From: Monocercomonoides exilis
Taxonomy: Eukaryota; Preaxostyla; Oxymonadida; Polymastigidae
Assembly: GCA_001643675.2 (NCBI GenBank)
Contig: LSRY02000059.1
Span: 129,001-193,000, forward strand
Length of the DNA: 64,000 nucleotides
Reading direction: 5' to 3'
Shown in pieces: positions 44,301-53,045 of this stretch (positions are counted from its first letter, which is position 1; each line of letters begins with the position of its first letter). The notes below the pieces were generated by a model. It was not told the origin of the DNA. It ran no database searches and saw only the letters and a program-made list of their open reading frames with translations. The position numbers and the translations under genes were made by a program.

Positions 44301-47300
44301 GATGCTGCTGGCGAGGGTGTTTGCGTTGGTGAGGTGGACGATGGTTCTGTTGCCGCTCAGCGCAGCCACACCCACGGGGATGGTGGCGCAGGGATACACC
44401 TTGCTGCCGCACTGCGGGAAGGGGTCTGAGCCGCTCTGCACATACACGATCTCGTCGGAGGGGGGGAAGAGATAGAAGAGGATGGACACGTTGGCGCCCT
44501 GGGGTGCAGAGTCGTCGTGGACCCACTTGGTGGTGGCGGGGTCTGTGTCGGCAGCAGAGCCTTCCCAGTAGATGGCGTGGAGGGCAGCGTGCGGGGCGGG
44601 GCACACGAGATACACGTCTTTGCCGAGCCAGGCGTCGTTGGCTGCAAAGGCGATGCCCTTCATGGAGTACCGCACATCGGCCACCGCAAAGCGCAGGAAC
44701 AGCCCTCCTCCGCACCCTGCCAGCCCGTCGACTGTGCACTCGCTTGCAGTGCTCTTCTCGAACACCCACTCTCCGCCTTTCTTCACCTCGGCCACAACCC
44801 CGCCGCCGCGCGTGCTGCCGCTCTCGATGCAGCTGCACCTCTCCATGGTGCAGTTGGCGAAGCTGAACTTCCTTCCCCCGCTCACAGCCCCGGCCACCAG
44901 CCCTCCGCTTCCACGCAGCCTGGTGATGTTGGCGAAGGAGGTGTTCTTCAGCGCCAAGGTGGTGGTGAGCGGGGAGCAGATGACCTCGCTCGAGTCCATG
45001 GTGGCATCGGCGATGGTCGAGTTCTCCACACGCAGAGAGGAACCGGATGCTGCGCGGATCAGCCCGTTGGGCGCGTTTGTGGTGGTGCTGCGCAGGTGCA
45101 GCTCGACGAACGAGCCAGCAGCTTCACTGCCTTGGAGGAGGAATGCGGGGGATGCAGCAAAGGCTGTGCTGTGCATGGCGAACTGGCAGAGGAGCACTGT
45201 GCCGCTGGAGGCGACAGCGAAGGAGTACTGGAGGGGAGTGGACGGGGCAGCTGTGGTGCATGCGGTGAAGGTGAGTGTGGCTGCGCTGCACCAGAACAGG
45301 GCTGCTCGGGGGCGGGGCGCAAAGGAGGAAGGCAGGCCAAAGCACATCCCCGAGAGGCCGACTTCGATCCCTGTTTCGACCAAGGCCTCGCCCTCTCCTT
45401 CGCCATCAGCCCTGATGTCGATCTGTGTGCCCGCAGCAGCAGAGTCGATGGCGAGTGGCTGCGAGCAGAGGCAGAGGGTGTCTCTGAAGGAGAAAGGGGG
45501 CTGGAGGCGGAGGGCAGCGAGGGACTGGCCAAAGCGGGAGGAGGCAGCATACGGGATGGTCTGGCAGGGATAGTCGGGATATCCGCAGAGGGATGCATCC
45601 ACGCCATCCTCGCCCCCCACAACGCAGGGCTGAGCGAAGGAGCGCAGCAGGAGCACCAGCGGGAGCACAAGGGATGCACTTGCCCTGTCGATGCCGCTCA
45701 GCTCGTCCAGGTCTGGCGCCTCATCCACGCCGATCGCGAAGGTGAAGTTCATGGTGGTGCGGGTGACGAGCTGGGAGAGAGAGTCGGCACAGACAAACAG
45801 GTTCTTGCCCTTCCACGCACTGCACTGGTCGAACGATGTGTTGCTCAGCTGGAAGCCAGATGCTGCTCCAGCGCAGTCGAGGAACACGCCTCCGCCCAGT
45901 CCCTTCGCGAGTGCGCCCTCGCTGGGAACACTGCACAGGGTGAAGGAGGTGTTGCTGATCTCGACTGTTGCTCCGCCAGCAGCGCTGCACAGCAGCCCTC
46001 CACCCGCTCCATCGCTTGCAGCTGCACTGCACCCACACACGGTGCTGTTGGCGATGCAGAGCCTTGCTGACGGCCCTTGGCACTCCGCAGCACCCCAGGA
46101 TCCGTTGCCTTGGGAGTGAGACACACCCGCCACCGAGCAGCCTGCCAGGCTCACAGATCCCAACGAGTGGATCACAACCAGGGGTGGCAAGCACGAGACA
46201 GCGGTTGCAGACGAGTCTGTGCCGATGGCCAGCTGGCTCGCACTGAAGGACCCTTCCTCGACGAGGATGAGCGAATAGGCCAGCATGCTCCCCTCTCTCA
46301 GCTCGAACGAGCAGGCGGAGATGCACAGCGCATGGGATGAGGAGCAGAAGAAGGCTCTTGACTGGGGCAGGGCAGCAGGGATGCAGAGGGCGAGGGAGTG
46401 GAGGGTGAGGGTGATGGACGAGGCAAGGAAGGCGTTTTGCTCTACTGGGGCGAGATCAAACACAGAGAGCCGGGAAGCCTGGGCTGCTCCTTGCATGGTG
46501 AGAGATGGCAGCGGCTGTGAGGTGGCAGGGGCAGCAGCTGGGAGGAGGTTGAGTGCCTTGGTGATTGTGGAGCCTGGGGCGATGGTGATTGTGGAAGGGC
46601 GCTGGGGGAGGGGCGCGAACCGGGTGGAGACGATGTGGTCGACAGTCCTGCACGGCGCCTCGCTGAACCCGCACCGGCTGAAGTCGCCTCCGCCAGCCCC
46701 GTCCACAAAGCCGTCGGCTGTGAAGTTGGTCCAGAGATACACCACCAGCGGGATGCAGAACGAGCTGTCTGTGGTGCACCTCTCGAACCCAGCCAGCTTG
46801 GCCAGATCTGCCTCCTCCCTGTGTGCGCCGAGCGAGTGCTCGTTGATCAGCGCCAGCAGGTCGTATCCACTGACAAACAGGCTGGACCCTTTCTCGGCGG
46901 TGCAGCTGGCGAACACCACATCCCCCACCGCAAAGTCGGTTGCACCCTCCTCTGCATCCACATACACCCCTCCTCCACACCCGCGCTCCCCCTCTGCGCT
47001 CTTCAATGCTGAACACGTGTCAAACCCTGCAACTCTGCCATCACCATCACCAGCATCAGCATCAGTCGAGCCTTCCACAAAGAAGTGGCTTCCAGACTTC
47101 ATCTCGACCCACATCCCTCCGCCATTTGCGCCTCTGCTGCAGCACTCGCTCAGAGTGCACCCAGCAACAGCCAGGCTCGATCCGTCTGCCAGTGTGCACT
47201 CGATGCATCCGCCATTCCGGCTGGCTCTGTCGAAGTTGGCGAAGGTGCTGTTTTGGAGGAGTATTGCCTTTGCAGAGGCAGAGCTGAGCAGTGGGCATGC

Positions 47301-50300
47301 GAGGGGTGCTGTGGGCGAGGACTCTGTGGAGTTCCACACCCTCAAGGAGCCGCCATTTGCAACCTCGAACAGCCCACGCTCGGCAGTTGTACTGACAAAC
47401 TCGACGCTCAGCTTGCCAATGTCGCCCTCTGCCCCAGCACCTGCAACCGATATCAGTGGCTGGCCAGCCAGCACCATTGCTGAGCACACAAGGTTTGTGG
47501 CTTCGATCTTCCCGTCTGTCACAGCAAGAGGCACAAACGCCACCGAGTGAACCCCACCAGCTGTTTTGACTCCGCACGAAGTCAGTGTCAGTGTGGCACC
47601 CTTGCAGCACAGGAGGTGTGTTGTGGACTGCGAAAGGGTCTGTGGCAGAACGAAGACCACGTTGATGAGCTGTGCAGAGTGTGTGGTTGTGATGAGTGCA
47701 GGATGGGAAGGGGGTGCAGAGGGTGCAACACCAACCTCGTCTCCTTTTTCCTCGCACTGGATGCTCCACTCGTTGCCGCCCAGCTCGATCTCCTCTCTCC
47801 ACACAAACCCCGTGTGCAGGACGATGCTTCTTTTGCTGCCAGAAAACCACAGGCCAGCTGCCTTTCCGATGGACACACAGGGGTGCTCGGCAAACCCGCA
47901 GGCGCTGAAGTCTCTCCCCTTGGCTCCGCCAACAAACGCTGGGGGTGAAAACACCTTCAGAAAGGGTGCCAGCGGGAGTGGGTCTTCTCGATGCCCGTCT
48001 TCGAATCCCATCAGATCCTCGTCGCTCATCCCGCTCCTGCTGAAGCCCATCGAGGAGGTGCTCACAACCACCCGCAGCACAGGCGCCTCCACAAACACGT
48101 TGTTCCCCTTCCATGCTGCACACCCCGAGAAGCCCATCTCCTTCAGCACCATCGCACATCCTCCATCTTCAGCCGAAACAAACACCCCACCTCCCTTCCC
48201 CTTTGCCTCCTGCCCGCTCGGAGCAGTGCAGCCCTCAAACGACACTGCTGACACAGCCCCCATCTGCAATCTGCCTCCACTCCTCAGCCTCGCCCAAACA
48301 CCCCCGCCATCCCCCTTCGAGCATGCGCACCCACTCAGCGACACATTGTTCATCTCCACAGCCCCGCCATCCTCGATGTCGCACTCTGCTCCTGCACCGC
48401 TCCCCACCCCCCGTTGCACCGCTGATATTGTGCTGTTGGTGAGTGCCAGCTCGGCTGTGACTGCTGCGCGGATGAGAGGCGCCTCCGAGAGTGTGATTGT
48501 GTTTATCTCGCAGTTCTCGACAGCCAATGCCCCTCCATCCATGGTGATGAGGGGTGCTCCAAACACATTGTTCTGTGCTGTGTCTGCGGTGATGAGGCAG
48601 TTTTTGATCCATGCAGCTGCTGTGCTCGAGACAGAAAACAGGGGGTGGGAGGCAGGCTGTGCTGATGGAGAGCCGTGGACAACAGTGAAGGAGTCAAATG
48701 TCAGCTGTCCGCTGGTGAGGGAGACGAAAGAGCGAGTGGTGGCTTTAGGCAGGATGGTTGTGGAGCTCTTGTGGCCAGCAACTTGCAGCACCAGCGAGTC
48801 GACAGCTGCCTCTGCCTCGGGATAAGTGCCAGGAGCAAAAGTGATGGAGACCGGGTGGGCAGACCTGTTGATGAGGGTGAGCGAGAAGCCGAGGGTGCTG
48901 CAGGGAAAGGGTGTGATGCCGCAGAGCGGGGTGTCTGAGCCGTTGTGCTTGCTGACAAATGCCTGGGAGAGGAGCCTGTTCATCAGGTGGCTGCGGTCGC
49001 TGCCAGCCACAAACAATCTGTTTGGCGCTGTGGTTGATGTTCGACACTCCACAATGTTGCTTTCCACAAGGGTCGTGCTCCACTCCTGTGATGCATAGAT
49101 GTCAGCCCCAGTGCTGCTGGCCTGGTTCCCATCAAAGAAGCAGAAGGAGAGCTTTGTGAAAAGATAACTATGTTCTCGAGTTGAGAAACTCATTGCACCA
49201 CCAACACTGTTTTCCGATGAGCACGATCTGAACATGCACTCTGAAAATGTCATGCCAAACGTGTGTGAACACCAAACACCTCCTCCAGTTTCATTGTTAT
49301 CTGGTGTAATTACTTTGCCTGACGTTATGATGTTGTTCGAAAATGAACTTCCATTTTTAATTTCTGTTGCTTCAACTGTTCCTCCTGCCCAATGTGCTGC
49401 ACTGTTTGTGACATTGCATTGATCAACGTTCAGTTGATTGATTTCATTAAACCTCAATGTTCCAGCCCAATCAATTACTGAACAATTTGAAAATACACAG
49501 GTTCCAACGGTAACTTTTGAAGAATATCTAATGTTGCACGCACCACCAGCTGTTTTTGCTTCGCAGTCATCGAATTCACTGTTTTGAATTGAGCATGATC
49601 CCGTTGATTGGTGGTTAATCGCACCACCATATTCAACGTTTTTCAAACCATGAAATGCACATTCATTGACATCAGTTGTGGCTGAGCCAGAATGTTCAAT
49701 TCGTTGGCAGGCGGATCTGGTGGAGCGACAAAAGGAGGAGTTCCAAGCTGTGAAGCTGCCTTTGCAAACACTCATCCCCCACACAATCCCTCCATCATAT
49801 CCATTCTCCACCCGATCCATCAAGCAGCTGTCAATCAGTGTGTGCTGCTCCTCTGTCATCCCTCCATCTCTTTTGGCATCAGCACATGAAGCATGTGGTT
49901 GTGTGACATTGATGAACACTGTGCTTGCCAAATGGATGGCTGGCACGTGGATTGGAGAAAGAAATGGTTCAGCACCAACACACACTGAAGCAATGAGCGA
50001 TGACTCCACAGTCACTCTCCCGCTGTTGTGCTGCACAGTGTGTGTGAGTGGCTGTGAAGATATCAGAGGCTGTGCTGCACTGTGTGCAAAAGGAAATGAG
50101 AGGGTGATGTTTGTCAGCACGAGTGCTGCTCGGGATGCACAGAACATGCTTTTTGTGTTGCTTCTGTCCAGCTTCAGCGCACACTCAACCACCCTCACGC
50201 TTGACGAGTCTGTGCAAACAACTCCCCGCTTGCCTGAAACCTGCACAATGCTCAACCACTTCAGCTCAGCTGATGAATTGACAATCACAAACTCTGCTGC

Positions 50301-50525
50301 AACTGTGTGTTTTGTGTTCAGTTGAAAGTGGGAATATGAGGGATGTGGACGAGGGAAAGCGTGCATTATGGAGTTTGCAATTTGGCTATCACCAAACAAG
50401 TCAAATTCAACTGTCTTATGGTTTTCACATTCTGCATCTTCGTTTGTGTGTGTGGAAACATGTGTGCTGATTGTTGCAAAAGCCAAAAGGAACAGCAGAA
50501 TTGTCTTAACGCAACAATGGAGCAT
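38400..50525 (-). CDS. Giant beta-helix surface receptor with pseudokinase tail, copy B (4041 aa)
   Basis: Paralogue of the gene at 6189-18329 with the same design: signal peptide (MLHCCVKTILLFLLAFATIS), beta-helix ectodomain with eight CGxxxxPC motifs (near 48910, 47890, 46655, 45575, 44395, 43285, 42350 and 41210), one membrane helix and a kinase-like tail without catalytic residues ('RWKAPELL' retained). Differences from copy A cluster in residues 320-480 (for example 'GLKNVEYGGAINHQ' against 'NNEGSQYGGAIYHQ'), in the membrane helix ('VVVVILAIVLLIILIALVIF'), in the juxtamembrane acidic stretch, in two Asn codons and in a PMQ-PMQ repeat in the tail. The frame is intact throughout, so both copies are probably functional. 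Confidence 0.9.
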   Translation of the reverse strand: MLHCCVKTILLFLLAFATISTHVSTHTNEDAECENHKTVEFDLFGDSQIANSIMHAFPRPHPSYSHFQLNTKHTVAAEFVIVNSSAELKWLSIVQVSGKRGVVCTDSSSVRVVECALKLDRSNTKSMFCASRAALVLTNITLSFPFAHSAAQPLISSQPLTHTVQHNSGRVTVESSLIASVCVGAEPFLSPIHVPAIHLASTVFINVTQPHASCADAKRDGGMTEEQHTLIDSCLMDRVENGYDGGIVWGMSVCKGSFTAWNSSFCRSTRSACQRIEHSGSATTDVNECAFHGLKNVEYGGAINHQSTGSCSIQNSEFDDCEAKTAGGACNIRYSSKVTVGTCVFSNCSVIDWAGTLRFNEINQLNVDQCNVTNSAAHWAGGTVEATEIKNGSSFSNNIITSGKVITPDNNETGGGVWCSHTFGMTFSECMFRSCSSENSVGGAMSFSTREHSYLFTKLSFCFFDGNQASSTGADIYASQEWSTTLVESNIVECRTSTTAPNRLFVAGSDRSHLMNRLLSQAFVSKHNGSDTPLCGITPFPCSTLGFSLTLINRSAHPVSITFAPGTYPEAEAAVDSLVLQVAGHKSSTTILPKATTRSFVSLTSGQLTFDSFTVVHGSPSAQPASHPLFSVSSTAAAWIKNCLITADTAQNNVFGAPLITMDGGALAVENCEINTITLSEAPLIRAAVTAELALTNSTISAVQRGVGSGAGAECDIEDGGAVEMNNVSLSGCACSKGDGGGVWARLRSGGRLQMGAVSAVSFEGCTAPSGQEAKGKGGGVFVSAEDGGCAMVLKEMGFSGCAAWKGNNVFVEAPVLRVVVSTSSMGFSRSGMSDEDLMGFEDGHREDPLPLAPFLKVFSPPAFVGGAKGRDFSACGFAEHPCVSIGKAAGLWFSGSKRSIVLHTGFVWREEIELGGNEWSIQCEEKGDEVGVAPSAPPSHPALITTTHSAQLINVVFVLPQTLSQSTTHLLCCKGATLTLTSCGVKTAGGVHSVAFVPLAVTDGKIEATNLVCSAMVLAGQPLISVAGAGAEGDIGKLSVEFVSTTAERGLFEVANGGSLRVWNSTESSPTAPLACPLLSSASAKAILLQNSTFANFDRASRNGGCIECTLADGSSLAVAGCTLSECCSRGANGGGMWVEMKSGSHFFVEGSTDADAGDGDGRVAGFDTCSALKSAEGERGCGGGVYVDAEEGATDFAVGDVVFASCTAEKGSSLFVSGYDLLALINEHSLGAHREEADLAKLAGFERCTTDSSFCIPLVVYLWTNFTADGFVDGAGGGDFSRCGFSEAPCRTVDHIVSTRFAPLPQRPSTITIAPGSTITKALNLLPAAAPATSQPLPSLTMQGAAQASRLSVFDLAPVEQNAFLASSITLTLHSLALCIPAALPQSRAFFCSSSHALCISACSFELREGSMLAYSLILVEEGSFSASQLAIGTDSSATAVSCLPPLVVIHSLGSVSLAGCSVAGVSHSQGNGSWGAAECQGPSARLCIANSTVCGCSAAASDGAGGGLLCSAAGGATVEISNTSFTLCSVPSEGALAKGLGGGVFLDCAGAASGFQLSNTSFDQCSAWKGKNLFVCADSLSQLVTRTTMNFTFAIGVDEAPDLDELSGIDRASASLVLPLVLLLRSFAQPCVVGGEDGVDASLCGYPDYPCQTIPYAASSRFGQSLAALRLQPPFSFRDTLCLCSQPLAIDSAAAGTQIDIRADGEGEGEALVETGIEVGLSGMCFGLPSSFAPRPRAALFWCSAATLTFTACTTAAPSTPLQYSFAVASSGTVLLCQFAMHSTAFAASPAFLLQGSEAAGSFVELHLRSTTTNAPNGLIRAASGSSLRVENSTIADATMDSSEVICSPLTTTLALKNTSFANITRLRGSGGLVAGAVSGGRKFSFANCTMERCSCIESGSTRGGGVVAEVKKGGEWVFEKSTASECTVDGLAGCGGGLFLRFAVADVRYSMKGIAFAANDAWLGKDVYLVCPAPHAALHAIYWEGSAADTDPATTKWVHDDSAPQGANVSILFYLFPPSDEIVYVQSGSDPFPQCGSKVYPCATIPVGVAALSGNRTIVHLTNANTLASSIGRDTLSLTIEGERGTRSRLTIQPGGCFSLTAGTAATSFTLSQLVLLLPCSPLQSGLSVPPLITAATGRFSVVDCLFGTQDGAEDGAEASTPMAVASGEGGTILFDSVAFSHLAFAGGSRIAHMGSGSLIMEGCNITSVSGSGGGLVAGGAGAALSLKGLRVHTTPSTDGHFLKASCSAKVEIADGCEFEQCSSAAGDGGCVWCQMDGEGELGIHNSSIKACSVPALSGRGGGIFLHLLAQSNNNNNNFQLADLTFSANAALHGRDVFLMCTDLNESVKAARFVSLAGDGAEGEAEMEGTDTHRFGDVPVELQLFLRVRKAGEVVVSDQGYDVLGCGTRQHPCFSFWRGHANADASLPSRTMLVANSTFVQDALDVSGFLVQSSDDASSCTISVRSAVSSSAASPASAVLATAAKTAFLRILFDLPSAFSSGQSVFLSSSAPHGELFLTNITFSSASARSLSYLLLSAAGQSVHLARCVVQSLAFPDAPLLLMCTSTIAHSSFASISAPASADGGALKAVLAAEHTLATANTSFALCSCSPHSGRGGALFLDCTSSHTPNPFVLGLATSFTQNAAPVGRHVFVASLDLNATVTNSAFAFDCSPFASDPNAFVGSDTAHPATDLFRFLLPYHADAIYLSAAGSDVKRCGSEADPCESFWKGMQQVDSAAAHKTIFIDGHTLVQDPFDLSSFTVQSAPALSEGSPRPALNARSTTDTRAAPLFTNTRQLRLDSIAICTSASFANALQAVILSEGGDLVLTRCAFCSNATSHQPGDYSFVVCRGGTATADNLEVSDVCVVPPVFRLEGSCGCLVAGAAVRSARIASGCVFCFASGPAARTNGEARFVCTNSTFDTVAREDDGPCCVSAEPGSAVAAEMNSTVLESCRAGASEWGGAWLCWLSGEGHMRMSQCRVVQCACSTRTGRGGGVCLASDLFGSLDFLFAKCAFDANTAWRGRDIFVQCRNIPSQINDTQFRFDLQPDKYNPVNAIFGADSLAPDPIDLMDFITVLQLSTIVVASAQPSPGEDSRQCGTPKLPCRTVGCGLAHVYGDLFRMLAVDSQGVVDGEAVLEELSVCALDRLSADILFEGELVQTRDCLIEAVSAVAIECISFILPPSPPITHPALLHIHTGTLTLTRCNVGAPAQTPPPRIHTFLSAESAACTLRQVAVSNLACHAIAAAAGGSLVLHEVCAADVVCQSSAIAADSAEVTIASSRFTQMKADSFNTSSAHAAAAAALCLSRCNSLCVANCTFAGCSSPSPTGMSVCVLDSANATIDCCLFDGLSHTSHRLPPDNTIHEVCSWNGSMLHLQRGSAAVKDTAFANSPAGALSLSNGSATVTKCEFMSNNPSIEGYPSLRRNIICSDSGSLNVMSLKGGDGLKDNSSLWMLNDGCAFDGIVSERDSSFFIPVLESVEAKEEANRMKLTFKGMLLVPCNLSFSVVKRKGEEKEIEQYDFDEDGFLSEREAEGSVAKDLISNCGNEIEVSVSILFGNSNAPSLTQPFILKNASEAKGNGDERIVEGGNKEMSIWPVVVVILAIVLLIILIALVIFVVRWRKQKRRTEELEVIVEDTVKKDPKAFEMVTMEMSPEDQWRRAEREAEKKNEERIKKRAYEKSLGHSESSEHLLSESGSTEYILGRDSDKIPQWALEKDEEEETRKRTPSPSISSTCSTDSDSTFVRGEDLCPTTSSMSNLVDAMACSSPHEKLIVDLRDSLFMLLHGRNKTKEMAIGILKEREQTAAQILFWVANLALHSFDEMENPLQSLSSLSPHIVLFSEHMVICIVMHSDLLSDDDSDSSSISSSTVVTSTSNDDGDSLPSSAFEDEDNFRKKCLRWKAPELLINKKMGATKESVAFSIGMMLWECLTLQIPFGEYEAEIAGEKIKNGERPPMQPMQPIGSSAFSELVKACLSVNPADRQTLTSLKRLLIQHFPPGAAILTLSDAVDYTCCSDRQQQPSGSASCSSISATFIS

Positions 50526-50650
50526 TGAAAAAACAAAACTGAAAAAGAACAAAAATAATTTTGCTCTTCAAAAATTTTGATAATGTGAGTATCAACTGAC
50601 ATATAATTAATATTTTTAAATCAACTCAACAAATATTTTCCTCATATAAG

Positions 50651-51192
50651 TGTATTGAAATTTTTTAAAAAAGATTGATTTTTAATTTTGAAAAAATGTT
50701 ATCACTTGTTTGTATGTCAGAAATTTTATCTCCAGAAAAAAGAAGATATTGGGAAGAAATTTTTTGATTTCTGAATTTTGTTACTATATACTCCAACAAA
50801 TATTTTTATCAATTTAAGTATTTTTCTGTATTTTTATGACATGGGAATGAAAGACTTATTGTGAAAAGGTTGTAGAAAAAATTTGGAACAAATCGTTGTT
50901 TTTTTCATTAAGGAAAAAAATTTTGCCCTAAATGAAAAATTTTCCCATTTTTTAATCTCCACTTTTGAATACCAACTTTACAAAAAGCAAAAATACACTC
51001 ATACGGCTATTTATTATCTGATAATCAAATATACGCAACGTACAAATAAATGCACGAAGAAGAATGAATGTGCAAAAATGGAGTTTAAAAAAATTAAAAC
51101 TATAATTGAAGCGATAACGTTTGCTCAGATAAAACCGATTCAGTTCTATGAGTTTTCCGTTAAAGCTGATTACTCCTTTACCTTGATAATAC
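50651..51192. other. AT-rich intergenic stretch with a dispersed repeat copy
   Basis: Contains repeat copy 3 and otherwise anonymous AT-rich DNA between the 5' end of giant gene B and the 3' end of the PDI gene, both on the minus strand. An ORF of about 106 codons on the plus strand overlaps the repeat and has AT-biased composition; I do not believe it is a gene. Confidence 0.5.
50771..50927 (-). repeat. Dispersed AT-rich repeat, copy 3
   Basis: Inverted relative to copies 1 and 2. Shared words when reverse-complemented include GGCAAAATTTTTT, GATTTGTTCCAAA, CATTCCCATGTCA and ATACAGAAAAAT. No ORF and no clear terminal repeats. Confidence 0.75.
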
Positions 51193-52685
51193 TTAAATGG
51201 TGAAGAAAAGTGAAAGTGCATTCTTCCGAATTGTAAGCTCGGCCTTCTTAGTGTCGGTGAAGTGGCCGTAACTCAGCATCTTCTCCAATCTTTCTTTCTC
51301 CTTTGTAATGTATTCATATCCATTCTTAATCAGAGCATCAATGTAGCGCTTGTACACTGATTTGATGAATGGTTGCTTCAAGCGCTCTTCAATAACCTTC
51401 TCTGCTTCTTCACGTGCCTTGTCAACTGGTGGAGGAGGTATTGTCTTTGGCTTGGCCTCCTCAGTCTTATTCGTCTCCTCTCCAGCAGGCTTCTCTTCTG
51501 TTGGCTTCTCTTCTCCTTCCTTTTTCTCTTCTTCTTCAGGCTTTGCCTCCTCTTCGTCGTTGGGAAGAGGGGTGTTTGTGACTGAATGAGTAAGTCTAAC
51601 CAACTCCTCAGTTATTTCCCTTTCCATTCCAGCGTCTTCATCTACATCACCTCCAACAGATCTCCATGTCCCAACACGCTTGTTGATCCAGTGAACAATA
51701 CCTGCAGCGTCCCGAGATCCATCAAATTTTTCAACTTCGTTCAATCCTTTCTTTGCTGGCTGATAATTTTCTTCATCATCTTCAGACTTTTCGTCTTTTT
51801 GCTCAGATTTTTCATCTTCCTTTTTCTCTTCCTCGCCTTCTTTCTTGGCATTTTCTTCCTCTGCTTTCTTTTTTTCCAATTCTTCCTTTTGCTTGGCTTC
51901 TGCTTCAGCTTTCTTTTTTTCCTCTTCTGCCTTCAATGCAGCAATTTTCTCTTCATCGCCTGGAGCATAAGCAGGGAAAAACTTAACAGTTGGATAACCA
52001 GCAACATCATATGGTTTTGTAAATTCGCTAAATTCATCAGCATCAATCACAGCAAACGATACATTATCGGAATCCTTAAATGAAGAAGCTGCTAATTCCA
52101 TTTGAGGCTTCAATCGTTTGCAGTGACCACACCACGATGCCGTGAATGCAACAAGCACATTCTTTGTTGGGTCCAATGCAACTTGATCGAAATTATCTGG
52201 TGTAAGAACCTTCAAATAACTTGGCTTGGGACGGAAATACACATTAATTTTTTTTGCAACCCATTCGGAGAAAGTATTGATCTCTCTTTCCTCTTCGAAT
52301 TCATCGTGGGAATCTGGTCCATTTTCGTAATAATAAAATGTCGGATAACCGCGAATATCGGCTTTATCGCAAATGCCACCTTCTTCTGTGCAGTCAACTT
52401 CAGCAAATGTGATTTTGTCTTTATGTTTCTGGAAATTTGTGGCCAATGCTTCAAAAACTGGGGCCGCATCTCTGCAATGAGGGCAAGTTGGAGAGAAACT
52501 AATTTAACAAGTAGAAAGGCAAAATACAATTTCATCAAAAGCAATAAACAATAAATTATGTCAAACTATTTTACGAAAATGTGGCCTTTAGCAATTGAAC
52601 TATCGTAATTGCTTTTGTCCAATTTCAAAACGTAACTCTCAGCAACTAAAGATGCGATAAATAATCCAATTACCGAAAAAAACAT
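51193..52685 (-). CDS. Protein disulfide isomerase with two thioredoxin domains and ERp29-type C-terminus
   Basis: Exon 1 52567-52685 and exon 2 51193-52498 (intron with donor GTTTGA, phase 2) give 474 aa. Signal peptide MFFSVIGLFIASLVA. The first thioredoxin domain has active site Cys45-Pro-His-Cys48 in 'YFSPTCPHCRDAAPVFEA', and the second has Cys163-Gly-His-Cys166 in 'FTASWCGHCKRLKPQ'; both have a 'GYPT' cis-proline loop. A highly charged Lys/Glu linker follows. The C-terminus ('VYKRYIDALIKNGYEYITKE') is an ERp29c/PDI-D helical domain. The role is oxidative folding in the ER lumen. The C-terminus 'LSLFFTI' has no KDEL-type retention signal. I start at the ATG at 52685 rather than upstream ATGs because it opens the signal peptide. 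Confidence 0.88.
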
Positions 52686-53045
52686 CCCAACGCGAGAAAT
52701 TCGATCAGATCTAACCCATGTCACTTTGAAATCAAACATATACTTTATATTATTTTTTTGCACGTCATTTCAATTTGCAAATAATATTTGTTTGCTAATC
52801 ATTAAAGATGGAAGTAATATCTATTCTAATATCAAAAAATGAAGGCCTTGTCATTTCGGCGAAGGAAAACGATTCAAAACGAAAAAATGAAAGTTTTAAT
52901 CACAAATGAAATATTTCCGATTCTTAGAATACTAATTTTGAAACATGTTTGGAAATTTGTTGATAAAAACAGAAATAAATAAAAAGCTTTGAAGACAGTT
53001 TCATAACCCATAAAACACTTTTTTTATCTTTTATTTGTCGGAATC
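52686..53045. promoter_or_regulatory. Divergent intergenic region between PDI and TmcB-like genes
   Basis: 360 bp of AT-rich DNA between two ATGs on opposite strands; it must hold both promoters. I see no motif that I can name. Confidence 0.4.

Larger units (their letters stand above)
37415..50650. repeat. Arm B of the ~13.2-kb inverted segmental duplication
   Basis: Reverse-complement counterpart of 6065-19330. Both edges fall in AT-rich DNA and show no transposon termini. Divergence is uneven: almost none in the GC-rich ectodomain core, much more in the AT-rich N-terminal part, the transmembrane segment and the 3' flank. Confidence 0.93.

Noticed and set aside
50883-51203. 106-codon ORF as a small gene
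   Set aside because: Lys/Ile/Phe-rich composition typical of AT-rich noncoding DNA, and it starts inside a dispersed repeat.
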